A DNA stretch of 43,612 bases from Clostridia bacterium (GCA_017474125.1 JAFVIF010000064.1:1-43612), one strand, 5' to 3'; counted from the stretch's first letter, positions 32,628 through 40,373 are shown. Notes: generated by a model not told the origin, from the letters alone. Made by a program: numbers and translations.

Positions 32628-33821
32628 TCAATACGTTTTTTCAAGATGTTTTTCCAAAAGCTGCATACATTTAGAAAGCATTCTCATAACGTGAAAAGGG
32701 CCTTTATAAGTATGGCCTTTGCAGGCAGGCTCCGTAGGCAATCCGTCACGGCGCAAGTAACCGAACCATTCGCCGTATTTGTGATCGGAAAAATGTTCAA
32801 AGGCATAGTTTGATACTTCTGCGAAAATTTCCTTATACTTCTGTTCTCCCGTGTTAATATACAGCATAAGCGCTGCTATAATTGCCTCGTTATGCGGCCA
32901 CCAAAGCTTCATATCGTGCTCATACGCTTCAACGGGGAAGCCTAAGACGTCCTTGAAATATAAAATTCCGCCATATTCTTTGTCCCAACCAAGCTCAAAA
33001 GCGTTATCAAAAACTTCTTTTGCAAAACTAATAAGTTCACTATCGTTTCTTTTTATAGCTTCCTCCAAAAGAAACCATGCGCATTCTATATCGTGTCCGG
33101 GATTAATAACGCGGCAGGGCGCTGAATTTAAAATTACGCTGTTGTCAGGCACGCTTACGTTTTCAAACATTGCTTTATACTCCGGTTTATAAAAAAGCCG
33201 TATATCCTCTATAAGTGATGTAATAACGTCATCGTAATAGGAATATCTTTCAACGTCTGCTTCACGCATAATTGACGCAACGTTTAATAGTATCATAGGA
33301 TTGGCTAAGGTTTTGGTATTACGGGTTTCGGCGCAACTTTTTGGAGTGATTTTATAAGGGTCAGTTTTTGGGTCAATATACATCCCGTATACAAAATCGA
33401 AATACTTTTTTGCCGTTTTAAGATATTCGGCATCTTTGGTTGCCATATAGAATTCCGCATTTGCCATAATGTAAAAGGTTTCGGAAAACCAATACCGCCG
33501 TTTCCTAAGCGGCAGTCCGTCTTTTGTTACGGTAAAAAACATTCTGCCGTCGCTGTCGATACAATGCTTTGCAGCAAAATCAATACAGCTTTTGGATATG
33601 GTTAAGTATATATCTTTTTTCTCAATATGATTATAGATATAAGCAAACATCCAGCCTGCCCTGCCTTGCATCCAAACACTTTTATCCTCGGAATAAATTC
33701 TTCCTTCGCGATCAAGACAGTTATATATGCCGCCGTTTATTTCATCAATTGAATGTTTAAGCCAAAACGGAACGCAAAAATCGAGCAATTCACTTTTGAA
33801 TTTATTATAAACATCTTTCAT
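32628..33821 (-). CDS. N-acylglucosamine 2-epimerase (AGE) family protein
   Basis: The start is the ATG at 33821 (TAGGAGAAAT upstream); 397 residues. The fold is the (alpha/alpha)6 barrel of the AGE/RenBP family. Recognisable sites are QGR (52-54), His243 in VINPGHDIECAW, His310 in LWWPHNEA and His377 in KGPFHVMR, matching the catalytic and substrate-binding residues of the family. Typical reactions are GlcNAc/ManNAc interconversion or epimerisation of other aldoses or of cellobiose-type disaccharides. It is cytoplasmic and lies between the unassigned glycosidase-like gene (11-base gap) and the GH3 gene. The context favours an N-acetylhexosamine substrate. Confidence 0.85.
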   Translation of the reverse strand: MKDVYNKFKSELLDFCVPFWLKHSIDEINGGIYNCLDREGRIYSEDKSVWMQGRAGWMFAYIYNHIEKKDIYLTISKSCIDFAAKHCIDSDGRMFFTVTKDGLPLRKRRYWFSETFYIMANAEFYMATKDAEYLKTAKKYFDFVYGMYIDPKTDPYKITPKSCAETRNTKTLANPMILLNVASIMREADVERYSYYDDVITSLIEDIRLFYKPEYKAMFENVSVPDNSVILNSAPCRVINPGHDIECAWFLLEEAIKRNDSELISFAKEVFDNAFELGWDKEYGGILYFKDVLGFPVEAYEHDMKLWWPHNEAIIAALMLYINTGEQKYKEIFAEVSNYAFEHFSDHKYGEWFGYLRRDGLPTEPACKGHTYKGPFHVMRMLSKCMQLLEKHLEKTY

Positions 33822-33832
33822 ACAGATTTCTC

Positions 33833-35296
33833 CTATATGTTTGCATACTGTACACAACGGTATTTTGATACCTGTTCGACTATTTCATACACGTCTCGAT
33901 TGCAGTCCCAAAGCATATCGGCATACAACGCTACGGGTAGCATAATTTGGTTTTCAAGCATTGCATCTTCAACAAGAGCCTGCACAACGCAGTCGCGGTC
34001 AGTTTCGGCAACCGCTTCAATCACTTGCTTTAAACACTCTGCGTTCTTAAGCCAGCTTGCCTGTTGAAGCTTCCATATTCTATTTTTGTTTATTTGTCGA
34101 CCTTTTATAAAGTTATTGGTACGCTGACCGAGTATAAACGGCTCGGTTACGTGTTCAAATTTTGTCCAATCAAGCTTTAGCATACCTTTTAAAACAGCGC
34201 CCCATTTTTCATCACTGCCTCTGAGTGCTAAAGTGTTTTTGGTGAACTCCAGTGTGTTTTTAAAATCGTCGGTTTTGTCGGCATAATATTCGAAGGGAAA
34301 GCTGCCACAGTCCTCCCAAACTATAAAAATTCGCTTATCTACGTTTTTGATGTATTCTAACTTGTTTTTAACGGAGGTTGCGTGGAGCCCGAACTGTATA
34401 TGTAAATTGGGATAAAGGTTAAAAAGGCTGCCTGCAATATCGTTTACAAGCTCGGTAACAAGTTGGGCTACACATTTACCGTTTACAATTTCTTCGTTAA
34501 GTTCGGTAAAAGACTGAAAATAAATTCCGTCTGCTTTTGTACCAAGGTATTGATTTTTATATGTTTCCAGTACCTTTTGCTTTATTTCTTTGAGTGTGTT
34601 TTGGTCATAATTCTTAAGGATGTTATTAAGTTTAGTGTCCCATCCCCACGCAAATCCCCAAATCACCTTAATATTAAGACTATGCGCATATTCTACAACG
34701 TCTTTGGCATTGATAGGGACAACGTCGTTCCATATAACAATCTCGTTGAGACGTAGTCTTGCCATATTTTCGAAAAAATCACGATAGTCATATATAACGT
34801 GTCCCCACGTCCAAATAGCGCGTCTTTTAATAACGGGATTACTGCCGATGCACCAATTATTCAGTTTGTTATCAAACATATTGTCATAAGTGCCGTCTTT
34901 CCAAATATCCTTATTTTTAAAAGCGACGTCACATAGATATTTATTGCAAAAATCCATACAGCCGTATAAAACCCCTGCCGAATCAAAGCCGCTAATAACT
35001 ATCATTTGATTTTCAGCGTTGTAAATGCTGTTTCCCACATAGATAGAGTAGCCTTCACATTTTTTAGGAGTTTGTATGATGTTTTGATTTTCAATTTCTT
35101 CGATTAACCTGTTATCACTTGCTTTGCCCACAATAATTATATTGTAGCTTTTGAATTCTTCATTGGAAATACCGTTTGAATTTTTTATTGGAAGAACGTA
35201 ATTCAGTTTATCCGATATTTCTGCATACAGAAGGTTAATAGCTCTTTTTTCAATATCGCTATAATTATCAAATATCACAATCCAACGTCTATTCAT
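33833..35296 (-). CDS. Glycosidase-like protein of unassigned family
   Basis: A 487-residue cytoplasmic protein. Residues ~1-125 resemble the zincin-like N-terminal domain that precedes several hexosaminidase and glucuronidase barrels (IVISGFDSAGVLYGCMDFCNKYL). From ~155 the sequence looks like a (beta/alpha) barrel: RRAIWTWGHVIYDYRDFFENMARLRLNEIVIWNDVVPINAKDVVEYAHSLNIKVIWGFAWGWD. Acidic candidates are in FQSFTELNEE and FIVWEDCGSFPFEYY. I cannot assign it to a numbered GH family. Its operon partners (MBL hydrolase, AGE epimerase, GH3) point to breakdown of an amino-sugar or uronic-acid containing oligosaccharide. The C-terminal ~100 residues are helical. Confidence 0.7.
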   Translation of the reverse strand: MNRRWIVIFDNYSDIEKRAINLLYAEISDKLNYVLPIKNSNGISNEEFKSYNIIIVGKASDNRLIEEIENQNIIQTPKKCEGYSIYVGNSIYNAENQMIVISGFDSAGVLYGCMDFCNKYLCDVAFKNKDIWKDGTYDNMFDNKLNNWCIGSNPVIKRRAIWTWGHVIYDYRDFFENMARLRLNEIVIWNDVVPINAKDVVEYAHSLNIKVIWGFAWGWDTKLNNILKNYDQNTLKEIKQKVLETYKNQYLGTKADGIYFQSFTELNEEIVNGKCVAQLVTELVNDIAGSLFNLYPNLHIQFGLHATSVKNKLEYIKNVDKRIFIVWEDCGSFPFEYYADKTDDFKNTLEFTKNTLALRGSDEKWGAVLKGMLKLDWTKFEHVTEPFILGQRTNNFIKGRQINKNRIWKLQQASWLKNAECLKQVIEAVAETDRDCVVQALVEDAMLENQIMLPVALYADMLWDCNRDVYEIVEQVSKYRCVQYANI

Positions 35297-35314
35297 TTTT
35301 ATACCTCAATATAA

Positions 35315-36145
35315 TTAAATCTCTGTTTCAAAGCCATCGTACGCAACACTAATTCCCGTATCTTTAAAAATCTCTTCTACTTTTTCGTGGTATTCTGATT
35401 TGTTGTGAGTGATGTGTGTTACCACAAAACGTGTGTCTGTGTCTGCTATACCTTTTAGTATAAGTTCTTGTTTTAACTGTTTATTTTCTTTGTAACCCAT
35501 ATGGTACAGGTAGGTCAAGGGTTCTGAAATTCCCATCGTTCCGTCCATAACAACGGCGTCGAAAACCTTGTTCATACCTTTAAGAGATTCAAGTGTCGCC
35601 TCTGTGGGATAACCGCTGTCTATAAGATATAGAAGTGATTTTCCGTCTTTTTCAATTATATAATTAAGGCTTCCAAGCGTGGGGGCGTGCAGAGCATCAA
35701 TCGGTGTTACGTCGTATTCGCCTATTTTCACTTTTTCGCCTGCGTTAAGAACAATGAAATGAATATTCTCCCTGATTGTTTCGGAGATGCTTACGCGGTT
35801 AAAAAGCTCCTTCAAATCAGAAGGCCCGTAAATATACAAATTCTTGTATTTCATATTGTGCGCACAAAAACCGCCTCTTGTTGCTAATAAATCCGGCATA
35901 TAATGGTCGGGGTGAGAATGAGTAATCAATACATTTTGTATTTGTCCCAAATTAATTCCGAATCTCAGACAATGTGCATTTGTGTCGGAAGGTAAATCGA
36001 TTAACAGATCATTATCTATTATTGACTGAGAAAGGGTTCTCAGACTTTTTCCGCCTTGCTTTCTCGCATCCTCACAATGCTCGCAAGAACAGAACGGAGC
36101 GGGAAAACCTTCACCGCCGCCGCTACCCAAAATCCGAAATTTCAT
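35315..36145 (-). CDS. PhnP-like metallo-beta-lactamase fold hydrolase
   Basis: The start is the ATG at 36145 with GGAGGGGAT upstream; 276 residues. The MBL metal motif THSHPDH is at 75-81, further ligands are in LIDSGYP and VTHITHN, and the N-terminal cysteine set FCSCEHC (18-24) resembles the zinc-binding insert of PhnP and PqqB. PhnP is a cyclic ribose phosphodiesterase of phosphonate breakdown, but no phn genes are here. As first gene of a glycoside-catabolism operon its substrate is probably a sugar phosphodiester or lactone; this is inference. Confidence 0.82.
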   Translation of the reverse strand: MKFRILGSGGGEGFPAPFCSCEHCEDARKQGGKSLRTLSQSIIDNDLLIDLPSDTNAHCLRFGINLGQIQNVLITHSHPDHYMPDLLATRGGFCAHNMKYKNLYIYGPSDLKELFNRVSISETIRENIHFIVLNAGEKVKIGEYDVTPIDALHAPTLGSLNYIIEKDGKSLLYLIDSGYPTEATLESLKGMNKVFDAVVMDGTMGISEPLTYLYHMGYKENKQLKQELILKGIADTDTRFVVTHITHNKSEYHEKVEEIFKDTGISVAYDGFETEI

Positions 36146-36170
36146 AACAATCCCCTCCGTAAAAGATAGT

Positions 36171-36199
36171 ATTATCATTTTATCACTATATGCTTTCAA
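36171..36199 (-). promoter_or_regulatory. Promoter of the MBL-glycosidase-epimerase-GH3 operon
   Basis: On the minus strand TTGAAA (36194-36199) and GATAAT (36171-36176), 17 bases apart, lie 26 bases before the MBL start codon. Confidence 0.5.
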
Positions 36200-36227
36200 A
36201 ACGCCATATCTTAAAGCCAATAGAAAC

Positions 36228-36244
36228 ATATCATTTTTTGATAT
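36228..36244. promoter_or_regulatory. Candidate operator in the divergent promoter region
   Basis: ATATCA and TGATAT separated by TTTTT form a perfect 6-bp inverted repeat. It lies 9 bases before the -35 of the AraC-type gene and 29 bases before the -35 of the operon, a good place for a shared regulator site. Confidence 0.4.
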
Positions 36245-36252
36245 TCTTATTA

Positions 36253-36280
36253 TTGACATATTTTACGTTTATGATATAAT
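36253..36280 (+). promoter_or_regulatory. Consensus promoter abutting the AraC-type start codon
   Basis: TTGACA (36253-36258) and TATAAT (36275-36280) with a 16-base spacer. The expected transcription start (~36287) falls on or next to the ATG at 36288, so the mRNA may be leaderless. Confidence 0.75.
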
Positions 36281-36287
36281 AAGACGC

Positions 36288-37157
36288 ATGAAGTACATTA
36301 TTAGAAATCACGACTCACACATTTTTCAAAATCTGTTTTACGATACCGAAACGTATAAGCTTTTGTCACCTATTGAGACACAAAATTATACAATTATTCA
36401 GGTCGCAGAGTCCAGGTACAGTCAAGCTTTTTCTATCAAAAAACATCGCCAGCTTTGTGATCTCGAAATTACGTTTTCGCATTTGAACGGATTATTAACT
36501 TTTGCGGATAACCTGTCTGATAGGATAGATAAGCACCACGCTCACGTAACGTTTAAGGGTGAAACTCACGCTGTTGAAGGAAAAAGGAGAGCTCATTTTC
36601 AGACCCTTGCAATCAACTTTAAGACAGGACACTGCCTCACCTTGCTTGATGCTATAATTTCTAAAGCAAAAGAAAGACGTACGTTTTATATGCCGAATAT
36701 TGAGTCCTGCTTTGCAGATATTATAAACGAGTTCCGTTTTTCAGGCACAACCTTTTCAGATTTAAATCTTGATTCCCTTATAACTTCGATTCTCGTAAAA
36801 CTCGCTCGTATAGATGATGAAAAAACCTTTGAACAAATACTTTCGTATGATGAAACTCTCACCGAAATAAAGCGCTATCTCGATGCTCACTTTCTCAGGA
36901 TAATGTCTTTGGAACAACTCTCGAAGGTATTTGGATATACGTATAGTTATATATCACGAGAATTTAAAAAGGTGCACGGATTAACTCCAAAGGCATATAT
37001 TACACAAAAAAAGACGGAATACGCCTGTACTATGCTCAAAAACGGAGTGACATTAGAAGAGATTGCTGAAACGTTGGGATACGCCTCTTCGTTTAACTTC
37101 AGCAGAGCTTTCAAATCTAAAACAGGAATATCCCCTTCAAAATATCGTAAACAATAA
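36288..37157 (+). CDS. AraC family transcriptional regulator
   Basis: A 289-residue protein. The C-terminal ~100 residues carry the two helix-turn-helix units of AraC/XylS proteins (SLEQLSKVFGYTYSYISREFKKVHGLTPKAYI and TLEEIAETLGYASSFNFSRAFKSKTGISPSKYRK). The N-terminal ~150 residues are probably a cupin-type ligand-binding domain (VAESRYSQAFSIKKHRQLCDLEITFSHLNGLLTF). It is divergent from the sugar-catabolism operon, 142 bases away, and so is its likely regulator. There is no Shine-Dalgarno sequence before the ATG. Confidence 0.9.
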   Translation: MKYIIRNHDSHIFQNLFYDTETYKLLSPIETQNYTIIQVAESRYSQAFSIKKHRQLCDLEITFSHLNGLLTFADNLSDRIDKHHAHVTFKGETHAVEGKRRAHFQTLAINFKTGHCLTLLDAIISKAKERRTFYMPNIESCFADIINEFRFSGTTFSDLNLDSLITSILVKLARIDDEKTFEQILSYDETLTEIKRYLDAHFLRIMSLEQLSKVFGYTYSYISREFKKVHGLTPKAYITQKKTEYACTMLKNGVTLEEIAETLGYASSFNFSRAFKSKTGISPSKYRKQ

Positions 37158-37180
37158 AAGCGAGGTAATAACCTCGCTTT
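37157..37180 (+). terminator. Terminator of the AraC-type gene
   Basis: AAAGCGAGGT (37157-37166) pairs with ACCTCGCTTT (37171-37180), loop AATA, followed by ATATTTTTT; it starts at the stop codon. Confidence 0.85.
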
Positions 37181-37251
37181 ATATTTTTTGCCGCACTACG
37201 TATAGGTTGACAACACCTGACGTACGAAAAATTATAGAATACTAACCGAAA

Positions 37252-37389
37252 TCAATTATCGGCGATAACCACTATTTGGTCCCCCTCTTCAAATACGACG
37301 GTTTCGTACTTAACAGGATTCACAACGACGTCTTTTTTTCGCTTACCGTTAAGTCTGTAGCCAAGAACATTAATAACAGATAAATTACG
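37252..37389 (-). pseudogene. C-terminal gene remnant, ion-channel/TrkA-C-like
   Basis: A 45-codon open segment without a start codon, bounded upstream by a TAA, ends in a normal stop. It reads RNLSVINVLGYRLNGKRKKD and continues VVVNPVKYETVVFEEGDQIVVIADN. The pattern (hydrophobic strand, GKRKKD, NP, then FEEGDQIVVIA at the very end) looks like the C-terminal RCK/TrkA-C-type domain of a potassium-channel-like protein. The rest of the gene is absent: the CAP-dockerin gene begins 11 bases further. It is too short to be functional; family assignment is tentative. Confidence 0.45.
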
Positions 37390-37400
37390 TTAAGCAAACA

Positions 37401-38654
37401 CTAATAATCCGAACCTGATTTTAAAGGCTCAAGCGTTATTACCCCTGCAAGGTGTAGCTTTAAATTCGCTAAATCACCTGTATTAACAATGCTGTCACCG
37501 TTAAGATCACAAAGTATTTCGGATACACTTTCAAGGGTCAGCACCCCCGCAAGGTAAAGCTTTATATACGCAAGATCGCTTGTGGTCACGTTTTGGTCAC
37601 CGTCGGCATCGCCCTTTAAGTACACCAATATTCTCTCCTCGTTGCACAGGTTACAAAAGGCATCCCCCGCTCCGCTGTATTTATGTCCCGTGGGGTCTGC
37701 CCCCAATTCACCGCACAAAGTACAGATTGCTGCCTCGGTACAGCTTCCGCCGCCAAAGGAATGAGCCGCAGTACGGATTTTGGAGCAATACTCACAGGTA
37801 GTATCGCAAGCGTTTTTATAAAGGTGTCCTGAATCGTACTGTGCATTAAAAAACACTCCACCGCCGTTTTTACCCATTACCGTAATATCTGCAATTCCCG
37901 TGCCTTTAATGACGGCAGTGCCGTTATCGGAAAATTCAAGAACGCCTTCGTTTGAGGAAACAAAGCTCAAAGAGGATAAGTCAACCGTTTGCTTTGCATG
38001 AGTAAATTCAATATTGGAGTTTTGGAATTCAAAGCTAAAGCTGTCGCCCTTTTTAAGGCTACACGGGATTTTAGTTAATTTATACTCCATTCCGAGATTT
38101 TCTTTTTTTGCTTCAATATCAAAGGTTCTTTCCTCAATGCCTTGCGCGGTTTTTTCATTTGCGGGGTTACTGTTAAAAAGCTGAGCCCAACACAAACAGC
38201 CGTTACTTGTTTTAAAGCAGCCTACGCCTATGGTATCATAGCAATCGCTTATCATATTTGAATAATGGCCGGGTGAATTTATCCAGCCGTTCATTACAGC
38301 TTTCGGACTCGTGTACCCTATTGCAATATTTTCCCCTACCGCGCTGAAGGGCTCGGTAACAGCAGTAAAGCACCCTCTGCCGTTTGGGCGAGTATGGGAA
38401 AAATAAAGGCCCGATTCCGCGGCGCGCAGCATAGCGTCGTTCATAAGGGTATAATCCATTTTCAAAGGTGCTTTTCCAAGGCTTAACCTAAGCTCGTTTA
38501 ATAATTCCAAAACCTCATAAGCATAATCGTAATAAACCTTGCCGCTAACCGTAAAATTAACGAATTCTTCCTCCTCTGCACAAACCTTGGGAGAAGCACA
38601 AAAGATTAAAACGAAGATAAGCATTACCGCTATAAGCTTTTTCACATTCTGCAT
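37401..38654 (-). CDS. Secreted CAP-domain (SCP/PR1-like) protein with dockerin
   Basis: The start is the ATG at 38654 (GAGGAG upstream), giving a 417-residue protein that begins with a signal peptide (MQNVKKLIAVMLIFVLIFCASPKVCAEE). A CAP domain at about 45-165 shows its signatures: YFSHTRPNGRGC, VGENIAIGY, and NGWINSPGHYSNMIS. A middle domain and cysteine-rich CxxC segments follow (CDTTCEYC, CTEAAICTLCGE, CNLC). The C-terminus is a type I dockerin (DADGDQNVTTSDLAYIKLYLAG and DLNGDSIVNTGDLANLKLHLAG). It would be cell-surface or scaffold-attached; CAP proteins in clostridia are of largely unknown function. Confidence 0.9.
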   Translation of the reverse strand: MQNVKKLIAVMLIFVLIFCASPKVCAEEEEFVNFTVSGKVYYDYAYEVLELLNELRLSLGKAPLKMDYTLMNDAMLRAAESGLYFSHTRPNGRGCFTAVTEPFSAVGENIAIGYTSPKAVMNGWINSPGHYSNMISDCYDTIGVGCFKTSNGCLCWAQLFNSNPANEKTAQGIEERTFDIEAKKENLGMEYKLTKIPCSLKKGDSFSFEFQNSNIEFTHAKQTVDLSSLSFVSSNEGVLEFSDNGTAVIKGTGIADITVMGKNGGGVFFNAQYDSGHLYKNACDTTCEYCSKIRTAAHSFGGGSCTEAAICTLCGELGADPTGHKYSGAGDAFCNLCNEERILVYLKGDADGDQNVTTSDLAYIKLYLAGVLTLESVSEILCDLNGDSIVNTGDLANLKLHLAGVITLEPLKSGSDY

Positions 38655-38720
38655 AATACTGCTCCTCTTTAAATTCAATCTGCCCTAAGCAATTACAAAT
38701 ATCATTGCAATGAATATGTT

Positions 38721-38756
38721 CAATTACCCTTGGTAATTGTTTGCTTAGTCATTATA
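38721..38756 (-). promoter_or_regulatory. -10 element and inverted repeat before the CAP-dockerin gene
   Basis: A TATAAT on the minus strand (38751-38756) lacks a good -35. The inverted repeat CAATTACC/GGTAATTG (38721-38728 with 38732-38739) lies just downstream of the expected start and could be an operator. Confidence 0.4.
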
Positions 38757-39117
38757 GCACACTCGCCAAAAAAAATAAACACTAAAAACCGCTTTAAAAT
38801 ATTTCGGCATATTTTTCTGTTTTAAAGTGTATATATCATATTAGGCACACGGAGTTTTAAATTTTTCAAATTCGCCCATATTGTGCCACTTTCATAAAAA
38901 AATGAACATATATTGTGCTTTCAAGGTCAAAAAAGCCCTAAAATCAAGGAGTTTCCTCCCACTTTCGCTATTTTTATGGTAAAAATTGTGGTTTTGCACA
39001 ATTGGTTTGGGAAAAAATGGCGTTTTTTCCAAGATTTTAAACGGTTACAAGGTTGTAACCTTTTGAAATCTTTTTGTTATTTGTGCAATATGCACAAAAA
39101 CGCGCTTTTGTTTTTGT
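38757..39117. other. AT-rich intergenic region with palindromes and GCACAA motifs
   Basis: I see no credible gene here; an 83-codon frame at 38913-39164 has no ribosome binding site and lysine/phenylalanine-rich, unpatterned sequence. The region holds a perfect palindrome GGTTACAA-GG-TTGTAACC (39043-39060), a second one TTTGTGCA-ATA-TGCACAAA (39080-39098), and further TTGTGC/GCACAA sites near 38878, 38910 and 38995. These probably serve the divergent genes on both sides. Confidence 0.5.
39043..39098. promoter_or_regulatory. Two operator-like palindromes upstream of the 3D-domain gene
   Basis: GGTTACAA/TTGTAACC with a 2-base centre (39043-39060) and TTTGTGCA/TGCACAAA with a 3-base centre (39080-39098), the latter ending 19 bases before the -35. 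TGTAAC half-sites recall the WalR box of cell-wall hydrolase genes, but the spacing differs. Confidence 0.45.
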
Positions 39118-39145
39118 TTGACATTTTGCGAATTGATGATATACT
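39118..39145 (+). promoter_or_regulatory. Promoter of the 3D-domain gene
   Basis: TTGACA (39118-39123) and TATACT (39140-39145), 16-base spacer. The leader to the ATG is about 83 bases and ends in AAAGGAG. Confidence 0.65.
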
Positions 39146-39234
39146 GTATCTTGCTCAACCTTGAGCACAATTTTTTACAGGAAAAAACACCCAACGTGAA
39201 GCGGTTTTACCGCAAAAACTAAAGGAGTTATTTT

Positions 39235-40275
39235 ATGTTTAAAAAGAATACAGAAAAGCCCGCCAAGAATTTTAAGGGCGTAGCTAAAAAGCTTGCACGT
39301 ATCGCCTCTATTGTAGGTATGTGCGCACTTATTATTGCTACCTCGGTTTATTTTGGACTTACTCTTAACGTAGTTTCCATTACCGAAGGCGGCTCCACCA
39401 AAACCGTTTACACCTTAAAGAGTGACGTTCGCGGTATTTTAGGTCACGCAGGCTACAGCGACAATTACAAGGTTGTAGCTACCACCCGTGACGGCAACAA
39501 AATTGCCATTGAGGTTGAGGAAAACTTCCCCGTATACATTACCTACGGCGATAAAACCGTTACTCACCTTACTTCAAAGGCTACCGCAGGCGATATCCTT
39601 ACCGCCGCAGGTATAACAGTTAACCAAGGCGATATGGTATCGGTTGACTTAAAGGCACTTGTTGAAAAGGAAACCTATATCGACATTGTTCCCGAAGCTA
39701 AGGAGGAGGCCGTAATTACGGTAACCAAGCAGGAGGAAAAGGTTGAGAAGGATAAGAACACAAGCAGTAAAAAGCCTACGAGCAGTAAAAAGCCTACTAC
39801 AAGCAGTAAGCCTGCTACAAGTAGTAAGCCTGCTACAAGCAGTAAGCCCTCTAACAGTTCATCGGTAACCTCAAGCGGTGGTTCCCTTGGTAAGGTAACC
39901 TACCCCGGCGCAGGCAAAAGCCCCATTTCCGAGCTTACCCCTGCTTCTCCCATTGCCTTAGATGAAAACGGCATTCCCATTAACTATAAGAGCTGTAAGC
40001 GTGTTCAGGCAACCGCCTACACCCATACGGGCAACAAGTGCTCCACAGGTGTATGGCCCAAGCCGGGTTATATAGCCGTTGACCCTAAGGTTATTCCTTA
40101 CGGCACTAAAATGTATATTGTTTCTGCTGACGGCAAATACGTATACGGTTACGCCATTGCCGCCGACACCGGAGGATTCATAAAGAAACGTCCCACCAAC
40201 GTTGACCTGTTCTTCCACACCGAAAAGGCTTGCAGAACCTTCGGCAGAAGAGACGTTATAATTTACTTTATTTAA
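39235..40275 (+). CDS. DUF348 and 3D-domain cell-wall protein (RpfB/YabE-like)
   Basis: A 346-residue protein. An N-terminal membrane segment (about 24-45, IVGMCALIIATSVYFGLTL) is followed by two DUF348 ubiquitin-like segments to about residue 170. A lysine/proline/serine/threonine linker made of SSKPAT-type repeats follows. The C-terminal 3D domain (about 255-346) has its three aspartates visible in AVDPKVIPYGT, AADTGGFI and NVDLFF. 3D domains have the MltA-type double-psi barrel fold and act on peptidoglycan, so a lytic transglycosylase role at the cell surface is likely. A G5 domain, present in some relatives, is absent. Good ribosome binding site (AAAGGAG). Confidence 0.88.
   Translation: MFKKNTEKPAKNFKGVAKKLARIASIVGMCALIIATSVYFGLTLNVVSITEGGSTKTVYTLKSDVRGILGHAGYSDNYKVVATTRDGNKIAIEVEENFPVYITYGDKTVTHLTSKATAGDILTAAGITVNQGDMVSVDLKALVEKETYIDIVPEAKEEAVITVTKQEEKVEKDKNTSSKKPTSSKKPTTSSKPATSSKPATSSKPSNSSSVTSSGGSLGKVTYPGAGKSPISELTPASPIALDENGIPINYKSCKRVQATAYTHTGNKCSTGVWPKPGYIAVDPKVIPYGTKMYIVSADGKYVYGYAIAADTGGFIKKRPTNVDLFFHTEKACRTFGRRDVIIYFI
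39760..39850 (+). repeat. Short tandem repeats encoding the SSKP linker
   Basis: Imperfect 18-base units of the form AGCAGTAAGCCTGCTACA repeat about five times and encode SSKPAT. Such repeats can change copy number by slippage, altering linker length in units of six residues. Confidence 0.75.
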
Positions 40276-40280
40276 AACCA

Positions 40281-40308
40281 AAACCTGCTTGAAAAATCAA
40301 GCAGGTTT
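40281..40308 (+). terminator. Terminator of the 3D-domain gene
   Basis: AAACCTGCTTGA (40281-40292) pairs with TCAAGCAGGTTT (40297-40308), followed by TTCTTTT. Confidence 0.88.
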
Positions 40309-40321
40309 TTCTTTTCCAAAC

Positions 40322-40373
40322 GGGACGATGTGGGCATCGTCCCCTACACATATCTTGCAACGCACCGCGTTGC
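40322..40373. repeat. REP-like double-hairpin element
   Basis: Two perfect hairpins in tandem: GGGACGATG/CATCGTCCC (40322-40330 with 40335-40343) and GCAACGC/GCGTTGC (40357-40363 with 40367-40373). It is GC-rich, lies between two convergent terminators and is not part of either. It looks like a dispersed intergenic repeat, though only one copy is in the window. Confidence 0.55.

Noticed and set aside
38913..39164. An 83-codon open frame between the CAP-dockerin and 3D-domain genes
   Set aside because: No ribosome binding site, low-complexity Phe/Lys-rich translation, and it overlaps the palindromes and the -10/-35 of the next gene.
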